From positions 94,783,435-94,847,434 of the forward strand of contig NC_058338.1 of assembly GCF_905475395.1 (NCBI RefSeq): a DNA stretch of 64,000 nt, in the 5' to 3' direction. Of this stretch, positions 22,272 through 33,758 are shown piece by piece (within the stretch, counting starts at the first letter, position 1; every line of letters begins with the position of its first letter). Below the pieces are notes generated by a model, which was given only the letters and a program-made list of their open reading frames with translations, made no database searches and was not told the origin of the DNA. Position numbers and translations under genes: made by a program. Source of the stretch: Chrysoperla carnea. Taxonomy: Eukaryota; Arthropoda; Insecta; Neuroptera; Chrysopidae.

Positions 22272-25200
22272 CTGCAAAAAAAGAACACAATCAATTAGTT
22301 AATTGTTTAAATACCATGTGCATATTAAGGTAGTATGACATTAGCGAAAGCAAAATTAACTAATTACACCCTACCCTGTATGTATGAAATATACAGAGTG
22401 TTTTATAATTGACTGCAAAACTTTCGCTCCCTGAATAAGCTGAAAAAAAAAATAAAGAAAATGTGCTTTACCTTATTTGTATCTGAGGCCTAATTTACGA
22501 GATAATTAACCTAATTTTATATTAATCAATTAATACAAAATACATTCATCAAAAAAAAATTCATCCAATAAGACACTACTTAAACAGAGGATGTGTTTTA
22601 TCATAGTGTGAAGGAGTGGCCTAAATGGAAAATTACTACAAAAAATCAATATAAGACCAATGTTAAATATGCCTACTTTTGAAGTCATTTATTTATTTAA
22701 ATAATCGGATAACTTACCAGCCCCCCCTAAAATTTTCAGAATTGATTTCAACTTAGCCCAACTTCATACAAACAAAAGTATGAAATTGGGCTAGGTCTAA
22801 ATCAATTCTGAAAATTTTAGAGAGGGGGGAGCAGTTGCCCGATTATTTAAATAAATAAATGACTTTAAAAGTAGGCATATTTAACATTGGTCTCATGAGA
22901 AAACGGTAGATGGATGACATGTTTTCATAGATTTCTCCAAAACTACTCGGTGGAAATTAAAATTAAACTATTTAAATTAAAGTTAAAATCTTAATTAATT
23001 ATTGAAAAAAAAAAACTGTTGAACCTTACTAATTAAGAATGTATGAGCACGGTAGTGGCGACACAAATTAAAAAAATATATATTTTCAAATTTGATGGTG
23101 AATTATGTTATAACTTGACAATATAAAACGAAAAGTAACAATACAATTTTTCGATATATGAAGTCATTTTCAAAATATCGAAAATTGAAAATTTTATTTA
23201 ATTATTTAACTTTAGATATTTCGAAAACCTAGAGTGATATATGACTTCGATACTTTTATTGGGACCACTCTGTATTTACAAAGGGTATAAAATGAATAGG
23301 TGTTCAATCAATTTTACACTAACTCCATTAATATTATGTGAGAAAAAACCTACCAAACAAGATAAATAATGTATGTGTTTTGAAGTGAATGGGAAATTTT
23401 TTTTGTATCCTAACCTTATTTTTGTACGGCTATTTATAAATCTGTGAAAGTTAATCATTAGAAAATGTGATTTGCGCTTTATTATAAAATTATAAAAATA
23501 TCAATTCAAATCAAGGTCAATTATTGAATATTATTCTGTTTAAAGATTTATTTTTAAAATTTTCTTTTTTAATTTTTACTTAGAAAGTGTTCATTTGTTC
23601 ATTTATAAGGCGGGCCTTTTTTATGGGTCAGTGGAATCTGTTAAGATGTCGTAAACAAAAAATATGTCATTGGGTTATTCTAAAAGGTGAAACGGATTTA
23701 GAAACCCAACACCACCCTTTCTCGTTTACCTTCAATATAGTGTATAAGTCCAGGGCCGTAACAAAAAGAAAACCGACTTCAAAAGAAAAACTTTTCCAAA
23801 ACAAATTAAAATGCACTAAAAAGTAAAAAAATAACGATAATATAATGTAGTTAAAATAACAATAATTTTAACTACATTATATTATCGTTATTTTTTTACT
23901 TTTTAGTGCATATTAATTTGTTTTGGAAAAGTTTTTCTTTTGAAGTCGGTTTTCTTTTTGTTAAAAGCTTTTTTTTATTTTCTGATTTCTAGCGAATCTA
24001 AAGTACACTAACTAATTTGTCACTAAAAATAGAATCATCGAAATCGGTTGGCTTGATATTGAGTCTTTCGTCCTCTTGTCGTGTATACTTAATGAAAATT
24101 TAAGATTTTTATGATTTTCTCATGGATGCCGTTGTCAGAACTGGACGAAAATGAAATGGGACCACACGGAAAGCACCAGCTTTCAAACAGATAAAAAATT
24201 ATCAAAATCGGTTTACCCAGTCAAAAGTTCTGGGGCAACAAAAAAAAAAAAATACAGTCGAATTGATAACCTCCTCCGTTTTTGTTTGAAGTCGGTTAAT
24301 AAGAGTAAAGGTAAAATTGGGTAGCCATAATCGTGTCATTTTACCTTAAAGAGTCTGTACATTTAATTGATAAACTTTTTTATTTTTATTTATTCAAATC
24401 ATAGAGTATCAAATTAAAGCATAGATTTTTCTCTACGTTTTCGAGCATATTTTTAGAAACTTATTACTCTCCGAAATGATACTGGAGTATTTTGCATAAG
24501 GAACTGATTAATTTTCAAAATCACAATTTTGTTGATAGTAAATAAAGTAAATAATACAGAGTGATACAAACAAAATTAGATTAAAATTGTAGTTGTGATC
24601 AGATCTACTCTAGCTTTAATAGGTTTCAAGAATTTTGAATCCTGGTCCCGGAATTAAGCACATAAGTGATAGCTAGCGAAAAATTGACATCGCAGCTGAA
24701 AAGAATAACCCAAAATTAGAGTGCTTCAAAAAAATTCCATTAAGATCGGATCAAATTTGTCTGAGTTATCAAAAAAATCGAATTTTTTAACTTTAAGACG
24801 TCATCAGAATTCAAAAATTTTAATTTTGGTCGATCGCATTCATGTTTTATCCAATTTTAATATACCAGGCATGTAATTCTACTAAATTTGGGACATACTT
24901 TTCAAATTTGTGATAAAAGTTAACCTAGCTCTAATAGGTTTCAAGAATGTAGAGTCCTTGCCCCGGAATTAATCACGCAAGTGATGGTTAGCGAAAAACT
25001 GTCATCGCAGCTAAAAAGAATGAGCCTAAACTAGTGGGTTTCAAAAAAAATTCAAATAAGATCGGATCTAATTTAATTGTTTATTAAAAAAATCGAATTT
25101 TTTAACTTTATGACATCATCAGAATCCAAAAAATTTAATTTTGCTCTAACACATCCAATTTTGATAAATCAAGTATGTAATCCTACTAAATTTGGGTCAT

Positions 25201-28200
25201 ATTTTTCAAATTTTTGATCTCAAAATTAACGTAGCTCGAATAGGTTTCAATAATTTGGAGTCCTGGTATGTAGTAATTTGGTTTTTGATGTTTAAGTTAA
25301 GTTGAATAAACTTACCGATAATTCTTCGGTTTTGTACGCTGTTAATGTTTGTTCATCTTGCAATAGAACACAAAAATTTGGTATCCATGCTGATTCTGGT
25401 ATCTCTTTATACGCAGACGAATCGTTTTTATGATGTGAGGACTCGTTCTCATTACTTTTATCTAAAAATAAAAAAATAAAACCAATTAAAATCAAATATT
25501 TATTTTTATAAATAGTCTAAGAGCCATTTAAAATTTAAACGTTTTGGTAAGTAATAATTTTGGAAATATGTTTTTTAGACAAGCATTGTCAATGGTTGGA
25601 GGAATTAGGTCCTTCCTAATTAGTCCATTTCCGTCAACACGATAAATAGAAAACATAAGAGATATCGAGCTGAAATTTTTATAGTTTTCACAACAATTTT
25701 TCTAGTAAATATATCTAGAAAACTCTAACGGTTTACAAGATGGGTCTTACGGATCCAAGATCTTGACCTAAATTACTCATATACGAACTCAATGTCACTT
25801 TTTACATTGATATCTCTTTTCGTTTTTGAGTTATCGTATTTACAGATAGACAGACATATAACCGAAAGTGGATTCTTTAAGTAATTTTATAAATATCTTT
25901 ACCAAAAATTTCTTTCGCAAATATTTTACAAACTCCTAACTAAACTTAGTATACCTTGATATATATTACATACTAGCTGTTACCCGCCCGCTTTGCGTGG
26001 CGTAAAATATACCCGGTTTGCTGGGCAACATCCCCACTTGCACCCCTCCCTGCACATTTCCTCGCGTTGGATAACATTTTTGTAATGTACACGTCATGCT
26101 CTTTTATTTGATACCCCACTTAGGTATATTTGTAAATATTCTATATTTCCTTCCCACTTTCTCGCTACACCTTTCTACCCTCCGAAGGTTAAAAAAATTT
26201 CTAAATGTAATTTAAAACATTCTGACCCAGTTTTGAACTATTAAAAGCCATAATTGAAAAATATGAATTTTTTATTCATGAACACCCCCGCAACCCCCCT
26301 TGTGGGTGGAATTTCGTAAAATCCGTTCTTAGCTGACCTCTACTTGGCAAAAGGAATATTCCTGCCAAATTTCAAGTCTCTAGGTCTTATAGTTCCAGAG
26401 ATATCGTGATGAGTGACTATCTATCTATATAGATCTATAGAAAGTCTCCTATATATTTATAGATATACAGAGTATAAAAATATTTATTTAAAAATCAATT
26501 GTTCGTGTAATAAGTATATTTTGAAGTTAATTGTAAAAAATGTCCACTAACGGTGTTTAAATATTTTTAAAACTAATCATAATTATAAGTACAGTTACAT
26601 GTTGTAATTATTAAAATCATTCATTTATTATAAACATTTAATAGTTTATAGGCAATATACAACATTTAAATGATGTTAAATTTGCCTATATTACATAAGT
26701 TTTAACATATAAAGATATAAAGGAATATCGAATAATAAATAAGAAAACTTTTAACAAAAAGAAAACCAACTTCAAAAAAAAAACTTTTCCAAAACAAATT
26801 TAGTAGTTAAAATTATTGTTATTTTTGGAGTCGGTTTCAGCCAAGGAAACAACTCTGACAGAACAATTGCTACATTAGCTTGGCTGACACCGACTTCCAA
26901 AATAACGATAATTTTAACTACATTTTTTTATCGTTATTTTTTTTTTACTTTTTAGTGCATATTAATTTGTTTTGGAAAAGCTTTTCTTTTGAAGTCGGTT
27001 TTCTTTTTGTTAAAAGTTTTTTTTTTTATGAACCTGAAGTTGGCAACTAACAAATAGCGGCTAAAAAAATAGTCGAGAAAATAAAGAATCTGAAGTACAC
27101 TAACTAATTTCTCACTAAAAAAAAAAAAAAAGAATCATAAAATTCGGTTGGCGTGATATTGAGTTATTCGTCCTCTTGTCGTGTAAACTCAATGCAAATT
27201 TAACGCTTTTATGGTTTTCTCATGGATGCCGTTGTCAGACCAAAATGAAATGGGACCATACAAGAAGTACCAGCTTTCAAATAGATAAAAATTCATCAAA
27301 ATGGGTTCACCCAGTCGAAAGTTCTGAGGTAACAGACATAAAAAAATACAGTCGAATTGATAACCTCCTCCTTTTTTGTTTGAAGTCGGTTAAAAAGAGA
27401 GAAAACTCATGATTCTTACCATTATTTACATCCAAATACAAAAAGTATTTTATTTTTTAAATTTTCGAGTGACGAAAATTTAGTTTATTTGGCTAATAAA
27501 CAATTATTTTACACGTAAATCGAGAAATTACTCTTCGAAATCATACCAATTTTTGTATTCTTTGGGTCATAATTTAACTCTGTGCAGTCAATTTTATCGA
27601 AATTGAAGACAAACAAAGGGTCTAGCATTATTAATTTCATCAATTATGTTATACCGAATTAGCTAGTAAACTTAGCTATCTTATGTGTCGTGCACTGCCT
27701 GGTTTTCATGCAAATACAGGCTGTGATTACACAGCGAGCTTTTATAAAAAAAGGTAAAGTTAAGCCCTTTCAAGGAATTTATGAAAAATTCGCAAGTACA
27801 GTTAGTATTTGCTAACTTAGACAACATTGATGATATTAATAATTTTAAAGATATGGAAATATTACAACAATATACTTCTAAGTTGTACCTATGGTATTAA
27901 TTGTAATAGCGCAGACGATGCTAGGCTATTAATTTTCCAAAATCAATTCACATCGACCTCTGTTGCAGAACATTTTCTAAGAAATGTTAAAAATGTTGTT
28001 TTCATTTGAATTTATTTATAAATGTTATTATTTTGTATTACTTTTACTCCATCCCTAAATCCTTTGAGTCACGAATGATTAGTCAGGTACATATGAAAAA
28101 TTAGTATACCTTGGTATATTTCATATACATGGTATAATAAAGGAGTACGATATCATATCAAAACTATTCTATTATGAAAGCTAACAGTAGTTATTCTATG

Positions 28201-31200
28201 CAATAATCCATCTGTCCCTTATGAATATTTAATTATTACAAAAGATACCTGCACGAAAATTTACATGTTATTACTTAGACTTGAAACTCTTTGCATATTA
28301 GCATATTATCAACTTAAGATGTGAGAAACTTAAGAAACATTATCAAACAAACTCCCACTAAAATAATAGCCAATTATTATATATTACTTATTTTGAAAAA
28401 TTTCATAATTTTCAATTTCGTATAACAAACAACGATTTATTTTTTTTAACCGACTTCAAACAAAAACGGATGAGGTTATCAATTCGATTGTATTTTTTTA
28501 TTATACCATGCATATATGTAATATGCAAAGTATACTAAGTTTAGTCCCAAGTTGGTAACGCTTAAAAATATTGCTGCTACGAACAAACCGGAAAGTCCGT
28601 TTGCGGTTGTCTGTCCATCGGCCCGTCTGTGAACACGATAACTCAAAAACGAAAAAAGATATCAAGCTGAAATTTTTACAGTTAGGACGTAAAAAGTGAG
28701 GTCGAGTTCGTAAATGAGCAACATAGGACCATTGGGTCTTGTAAACCATTAGAAATAGAACAAAAGTTTAAATGTAAAAAATATTCCTTATAAAAAAATA
28801 AACTACTTTTGTTTGAAATATTTTTTCGTAAACATCACTGTTTGCCAGTGAGGGCGCAAATTAGACGTTAATTGTATAGCATGGTATTATATGGGAATAT
28901 CAGTTGTATATGTGACATGTATGTATGTGTAATGTGACAGAGTAATCAACACAGTCTATGCATGGTATTTCAACAATTAACTCAGTCAATTGTTTGTTTT
29001 CACTTGTTTTATTGACAAATTAGTTAGTGTACTTCAGATTCACTAAAAATCACAAAATAAATAAAAAACTTTTAACAAAAAGAAAACCGACTTCGTCATT
29101 ATAATATGATTATTTTTATACTTTTTAGTGCATATTAATTTATTTTGGAAAATTTTTTTCTTTTGAAGTCGGTTTTCTTTTTGTTAAAGGTTTTTTTTTT
29201 ATTTATTTTTTCCTCAAAGAATTCTCATCATAAATTATTTATAAATTCATAAATCATGTAAAAAATATAATAAACAATGTATATTTATTTTGTAATAACT
29301 AATTACTCTCCACAGAACTTAAGAGTTAGTTCCAGTCTCCATGACATAACCTCAAACTATATTCTTTTTATAATAATGTAATGCAACAAAAAAATAGAGT
29401 GAAGCTAATAATAATCTATGTTGGTTATACAATCGCAACGATTATTTATTATTAATCTTAGCTCAAGTATTATTTATCATAATAATTCTTTTACAATCAA
29501 CAATTTTTTGATAGATGAAAGTTACTGTTCATAAGAAGAAAAAAAAAAAACGAACAAAAAATATGTTTAATAAGAAAGTTATATTATTTATTATAATAAA
29601 TATAAACAAAATGAAATTTAAATAAATAAAACACGTTTTAACAGAATTATTTAATAGAAATTCGATTCAGGAGAAATCAAAAAAAAATTTATTTTTATTT
29701 TCCAAATTGTCTTTAAAATTTGTGTGGACATGTACTAATTTTTGATAACAGTCCCCCATCATATTAGATGATACTGGAGTGATACCCACCGGCTTCGCTG
29801 GGTTTAAAAGTAAAGATTGATACAGATTGCTCTCGCTTATCCCCTTTCTATAACACTCGAAATAATGGTAAGGATTGTTTTACACAGGTAAAATATATGT
29901 ATGATTTTCTATTTTTTAAAATGTAGAATAGTCATAATTATTCATTGAGTATATCAGAAAAGATGGCCGTGAAATATTTTATATTGACTATTTTTACAGA
30001 AATCTGTAATTTGTGGTGATGTCAAATTAAATATCTTTATAAATTATATCTCATGTGTTATTCTGAAGTATGAGCTATATTGCTGTACAGTTTCATTAAA
30101 AACCATTCGTTAGTTTTAGCGTGAAAGCGTAACAAACAAACAAACAAACATGCTTACTTTCGCATTTATAATATATAGAGATAGAGATTTCATATGATTT
30201 ACTGAAGTTTTGAGTGCAACAATGTCACCTATGCCCATTCTTATTATATCATGTATATATGAAATATACATAGTATATTAAGTTTAGTCCCAAGTTTGTA
30301 ACGCTTAAAAATAAAGATGCTAGGAAAAAAATTTTGTCATAGGTGTTCACTAAATCACCTAATTAGTCCATTTCCGGTTGTCCGCCCGTCCGTCTGTTGA
30401 CACAACTCAAAAAAGAAAAAAGATATCGAGCTGAAATTTTTACAGCGTACTCAGGGCGTAAAAAGTGAGGTCAAGTTCGTAAATGAGCATCATAGGTCAA
30501 TTGGTTCTTGGGTCCGTAGGACCCATCTTGTAAACCGTTAGAGATAGATCAAAAGTTTAAATGTAAAAAATGTTTCTTATCAAAAATTAAACAACTTTTG
30601 TTTGAAACATTTTTTCGCAAACATTACTGTTTACCCGTGAGGGCGTCAATTAGGCGGAAATTTTATAATATGTACTATACTTGATTATCACTTATGTATG
30701 TGTCACATGTTTGTATGTGTAATGTGATAAAGAAATCAACACAGACTATGCATGGTATTTCAACAATTATTTCAGTCAATTGTTTGTTTTCACTTGTTTA
30801 AGTTAAAATTTCCATTTTACTCGATTTCTTAGTAAGAATTTTCAAATATAAAGGCTAGAATTAACACGAATTTTGAATTTCAAGCCATGTGAGCGTTTAA
30901 AAAACAGCGTGATAGCAATTTAAGGTTTGATCAAACTATGGTCTGAACAGTGATTTAACTTCATCAAATTTGAATAGATAAATTTGGAAAAAATCTAAGA
31001 AACTAAACCCTGACTGATTACTCGAACTATGGGATTTAACACCGTTTAATTTTTTACTTTGTAATTTGAGGGTTATGTCAACAAGCCCACGATTACCCTA
31101 CACACATCTTGAGGAGAAAACGTAGACCAATCTCAAGAAATTCTACCACATTTTAACAAAATATGTGCAACAAAGCTTTGGAGTTTTTACAACTAAAACT

Positions 31201-31592
31201 CGAATTTACAACTTTTGCGTTAATTTTGAGACACTCTTTATAAACCAAAACCACCAAACAAAACAAAAGATTTAATCATTTCTAAGAATTTCTGTGGTCA
31301 ATTTCCATAAAAGAAAAACCAAGAAGTTCATATAAGTTCAGGATGACCACAAAAAAAAAATTACAAACTTTTCATTTAAATTTGTCAATTTTTCTCGAAC
31401 TCATAAAGTAAACAATAATTCAACAAAAAATCTTATTAATGCAAATATTTTTCTCGGTTATTTTTTTATAATAATTTTCAGAAAAATTATCTCTAAGAAA
31501 ATCAATTAATCTTAAAATATTTACCATAAAGATATAACCATCCTTCAACTCGACATGGATATTCAATTTTATTATACCGATTATAACTCATA
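21992..31592 (-). CDS. Unidentified PH-domain-like protein, 5' part, three exons
   Basis: Exons 31525-31592, 25316-25461 and 21992-22271 all have AG/GT borders, and phases agree at both junctions: G|AT, then TCG|ATA. The first exon starts with one base and then ATG at 31591, a plausible start. Translation gives about 164 residues: MSYNRYNKIEYPCRVEGWLY, an acidic-hydrophilic loop, then IPNFCVLLQDEQTLTAYKTE, DSLFVDLPRVRLDG and a Gly/Ser and acidic linker. EGWLYLY followed by a Trp and FCVLLQDE..LTAYK looks like the first three strands of a pleckstrin homology domain with a long loop, suggesting a membrane-recruited signalling adaptor or regulator. I do not recognise the family. The last exon ends in phase 1 at a GTAAGG donor, so the gene continues leftward, probably off the window. 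Introns are packed with repeats. Confidence 0.7.
22660..23235. repeat. Family C fragments in head-to-head arrangement
   Basis: 22660-22760 and 22790-22900 are inverted copies of the same family C stretch (CCAATGTTAAATATGCCTAC, TTATTTATTTAAATAATCGG, TTTTCAGAATTGATTT and its inverse), joined near AACAAAAGTATG. A further minus-oriented family C piece follows to about 23235. It lies in an intron of the PH-like gene. Confidence 0.7.
23236..23761. other. Intron sequence, no feature
   Basis: Nothing recognisable between the family C and family B repeats. Confidence 0.4.
23762..24300 (+). repeat. Family B repeat, shortened fold-back
   Basis: AACAAAAAGAAAACCGACTT to TTTGAAGTCGGTTAA. The fold-back centre near 23855 lacks the GGAGTCGGTGTCAGCC part present at 8091, so this copy has a deleted palindrome core. 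The tail includes CTCATGGATGCCG and GATAACCTCCTCC. Confidence 0.75.
24301..24559. other. Intron sequence, no feature
   Basis: No recognisable signal. Confidence 0.4.
24560..25262. repeat. Tandem repeat, about 310-bp unit, just over two copies
   Basis: AATAGGTTTCAAGAATTTTG (24619), AATAGGTTTCAAGAATGTAG (24933) and AATAGGTTTCAATAATTTGG (25240) are in register, as are CCCGGAATTAAGCACATAAG and CCCGGAATTAATCACGCAAG, and ATCGAATTTTTTAACTTTA (twice). It is intronic and ends about 54 bp from the coding exon at 25316. Confidence 0.8.
25316..25461 (-). CDS. PH-like gene, second exon
   Basis: TTTTTAG acceptor, 146 nt, donor TCG|GTAAGT. It encodes KSNENESSHHKNDSS, a hydrophilic loop, and then the hydrophobic IPNFCVLLQDE and LTAYKTEELS strands. 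A 300-bp-unit tandem repeat in the following intron ends within about 60 bp of this exon. Confidence 0.75.
25616..25975. repeat. Rearranged family A fragments
   Basis: CCTAATTAGTCCATTTCCG..GATATCGAGCTGAAATTTTTA (25616-25684) is in minus orientation. AACGGTTTACAAGATGGGTC through TTAGTATACCTTGATATAT (25728-25975) is in plus orientation, so two oppositely oriented pieces are joined. Confidence 0.65.
25976..26480 (+). repeat. Family F-related repeat
   Basis: Opens ACTAGCTGTTACCCGCCCGC and contains TTTGCTGGGCAACATCCCCA. It continues with AACACCCCCGCAACCCCCCT, AATTTCGTAAAATCCGTTC and TTTCAAGTCTCTAGGTCTTA, a pattern shared with 49271-49500. Confidence 0.6.
26741..27396 (+). repeat. Family B repeat with central fold-back
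   Basis: AACTTTTAACAAAAAGAAAA to TTTGAAGTCGGTTAAAAA. The palindrome core GAGTCGGTTTCAGCCAAGG / CTTGGCTGACACCGACTTC is present. The left arm lacks part of the sequence found at 8140. Confidence 0.8.
27397..28443. other. Intron sequence, no gene; short family A end
   Basis: Mostly unremarkable. 28090-28135 (TTAGTATACCTTGGTATATT to ATACATGGTATAA) is a solo family A end. Confidence 0.45.
28444..29195. repeat. Family B element split by family A insertion
   Basis: TTAACCGACTTCAAACAAAA and GATGAGGTTATCAATTCGAT (28447-28497) are the inverted family B terminus. Family A fills 28501-29007. Then ACAAATTAGTTAGTGTACTT, TTAACAAAAAGAAAACCGAC and a shortened fold-back ending TTTGAAGTCGGTTTTCTTT continue the B element. 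Confidence 0.7.
28501..29007 (-). repeat. Family A repeat nested in family B
   Basis: TTATACCATGCATATATGTA to GTTTGTTTTCACTTGT, inserted between two parts of a family B copy. It shows that A was still mobile after B. Confidence 0.8.
29196..29759. other. Intron sequence, no feature
   Basis: AT-rich, TAATAATAAT-type low complexity, no gene. Confidence 0.45.
29760..30185 (+). repeat. Family F-related repeat
   Basis: GATACCCACCGGCTTCGCTG head, GCGTGAAAGCGTAACAAACA with four CAAA units, and tail CTTACTTTCGCATTTATAAT. It shares CTCATGTGTTATTCTGAAGT with 1660-1700. Confidence 0.65.
30244..30797 (-). repeat. Family A repeat, full-length copy
   Basis: TTATATCATGTATATATGAA to GTTTGTTTTCACTTGT. All internal blocks are present, including GGGTCCGTAGGACCC. 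Confidence 0.85.
30798..31524. other. Intron sequence, no feature
   Basis: No repeat or exon recognised between the family A copy and the 31525 exon. Confidence 0.4.
31525..31592 (-). CDS. PH-like gene, exon with likely start codon
   Basis: TTATTCAG acceptor, 68-nt exon, donor ATG|GTAAATA. It encodes 22 residues from the ATG at 31591 and ends with one base. CRVEGWLYLY is the PH strand-1 pattern. The base before the ATG means an upstream exon, coding or 5'UTR, is likely. None was identified. Confidence 0.65.
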
Positions 31593-32270
31593 CTGAATAA
31601 TAACAAAACAAATCATTTAAAAATCAATATTTTAATAAAAAAAAAATCACTTAAATCGATCACTTTTCAAACTTTCATTTAGAACAATTGAATGTATTTT
31701 ACTTGATTGTTTTTTTTATAACCTGTAAAAGGTAAAACAAAACACTGTACAACACATTTGCTGATGAATCACTTAAAAAAAATAAATATTGAAATGATCA
31801 CTGAAGTCATCACAAATATGAACTTAAATTTAAAAAAATAAAAAGTTAATAAATTTTTGATTATGTCATGTTTTTTTTTTATTTAGTTGTTTGTAAGTAA
31901 GATGAAGGATTTTTTATTAAATAAGATTTGTTTTATAGAAATGTAAGTAGTATTCCATATTATTTTAGGTATGTTAGTCCTTTCAACATGTTACACTTAA
32001 CACTACATAGTACTACAGTATGAACAGTAAAGTTAGACACCTATCCCATATCTTGACTAACGTGAATCATGTGTACACCGCAGTGTATTGCTTATATCAA
32101 CTTTTAGGTACAATCTACAGTTATTTTATGATCTGTTTTTAATATGAATGTAGTGTTTTCATTGTCCCAGCCTCTTTTTACACTTTTAACGGGTTTTTCA
32201 TCAAATATGAAAAAAGGAGTTCGTATAATTTCGGTATGCCCGTGCCTATGTTGCAAAAAATCAAACTATA
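31593..32270. other. 5' side of the PH-like gene; nothing identified
   Basis: Upstream intron or 5' flank. I see no clear promoter or further exon. Confidence 0.35.
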
Positions 32271-32746
32271 ACAAGTGAAAACAATTGAGTTAATTGTTGA
32301 AATACCATGTGCAGACAATGTAGATTACACTGTAATATTACACATACATACATGTCACATATACATAACTGATATTCCCATATAATACATACTGTACAAT
32401 TTCGCATAATTTGCACTCTCACGGTTAACAGTGATTTCTACGAAAAAATGTTTCAAACAAAATGGATTCCCCAATTGACCAATGTTGCCATCTACGAACT
32501 CCACCTCACTTTTTACGTCCTAAGTGTGCTATAAAAATTTCAGCTTGATATCTCTTTTCTATTTTGAATTATCGTGATGACAGACAGACAGGCGACAGAC
32601 AGACGACAGACAACCGGAAATGGACTAATTAGGTGATTTTATGAACACCTATACCAAAATTTTATTCATAGCATCAATATTTTAAAGCGTTACAAATTTG
32701 GATCTAAACTTAATATACCCTGGTATATTTCATATACATGGTATAA
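32271..32746 (+). repeat. Family A repeat with small deletions
   Basis: ACAAGTGAAAACAATTGAGT to ATACATGGTATAA. It lacks the stretch between TTTCAAACAAA and CCCAATTGACC (about 32460). Confidence 0.8.
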
Positions 32747-32955
32747 AAATCCTAAGGTGGTATAGAAGTATTGAGGGTCACAGTTAATTACTTTTTTTTA
32801 CAGGACTCCGGATAATTTTTTTTTTAAACTATGGACTAAGGTAGTTTTGATCATGCTGATCAAAATTTCTAATGGACTCAACCCTCAAAAACCTTTCCTT
32901 TTCGGGCTACGACCCTTCAAAGATTATGTATCCCTTCAAGGATTATTAAGTCCTG

Positions 32956-33300
32956 TATCTATGAAATATATATCAAGGTATACTAAGTTGAGTCCCGTAA
33001 CGCTTAAAAGTATTGATGATACGACCAAAATTTTGGTAAAGGTGTTCTCGAACGAAAAAAGCTGAAATTTTTATAGCGAGCTCAGGACGTAAAAAATGAG
33101 ATGGAGTTTGCAAATTAGCAACATAGATCAATTGGATCTTAGAGTTTTTTAGGACACAATTTAAACCGTTAGAGATAAAACCAAAGCTTAAATGTAAAAA
33201 ATGTTCCTTATAAAAAAAAATTTTTGTTTGAAACATTTTGGAATAAACATCATTGTTTACCCGTGAGAGCGTAAATTAGGACACAATTTGTTGTACATTT
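32956..33300 (-). repeat. Family A repeat, partial
   Basis: TCTATGAAATATATATCAAG through CCCGTGAGAGCGTAAATTAG. The AATTGTTTGTTTTCACTTG end is missing, and most of the CCGTCCGTC block is deleted. Confidence 0.7.
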
Positions 33301-33675
33301 TCTCCATCCAAACTATAATAGAGTAGGTAACTTCAACTAGAAAAATTGTGAAAGATTCTCGAAAAATGAACAAAAATTCTAGAAAATAGTTTCGAAGAAT
33401 TTCGAAAACCAAAATGGTCACCATAATTGTGTTGGTTTTTTAAACTATTCTAATTTATAAAAAATAATCCAAGCACTGACATTCAAAGTACACTTTCTAT
33501 ACAGAGTATTTCAACAATGAACTCAGTCTGTTAGGTTGCTGTTAGGTTTGGTTTATAAATTATCAACATATATTATGAGAAAATTACATAATAGGTAAGA
33601 AAAAAAATTATATCGGTGTGACTAGAGTGATATGACTCCGATACTGCTATACTACCTTAATAACAAATTCTGTTA

Positions 33676-33758
33676 ACATAGTTATTGAAATAAATACCAC
33701 GATACTCAAAATAAAATTTTCATTGCGAGCATCGTGGTATTTTTTTCAATAACTATGT
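33676..33758. repeat. 83-bp hairpin
   Basis: ACATAGTTATTGAAATAAAT and ACCACGATACTC pair with GAGCATCGTGGTATTTTTTT and CAATAACTATGT around a loop of about 20 bases. The stem is near-perfect over roughly 30 bp. It is most likely a small fold-back element. Confidence 0.6.

Noticed and set aside
22007..22333. 108-codon plus-strand frame over the PH-gene exon
   Set aside because: The minus strand has consistent splice sites and phases, and the plus frame is His/Leu-rich shadow sequence.
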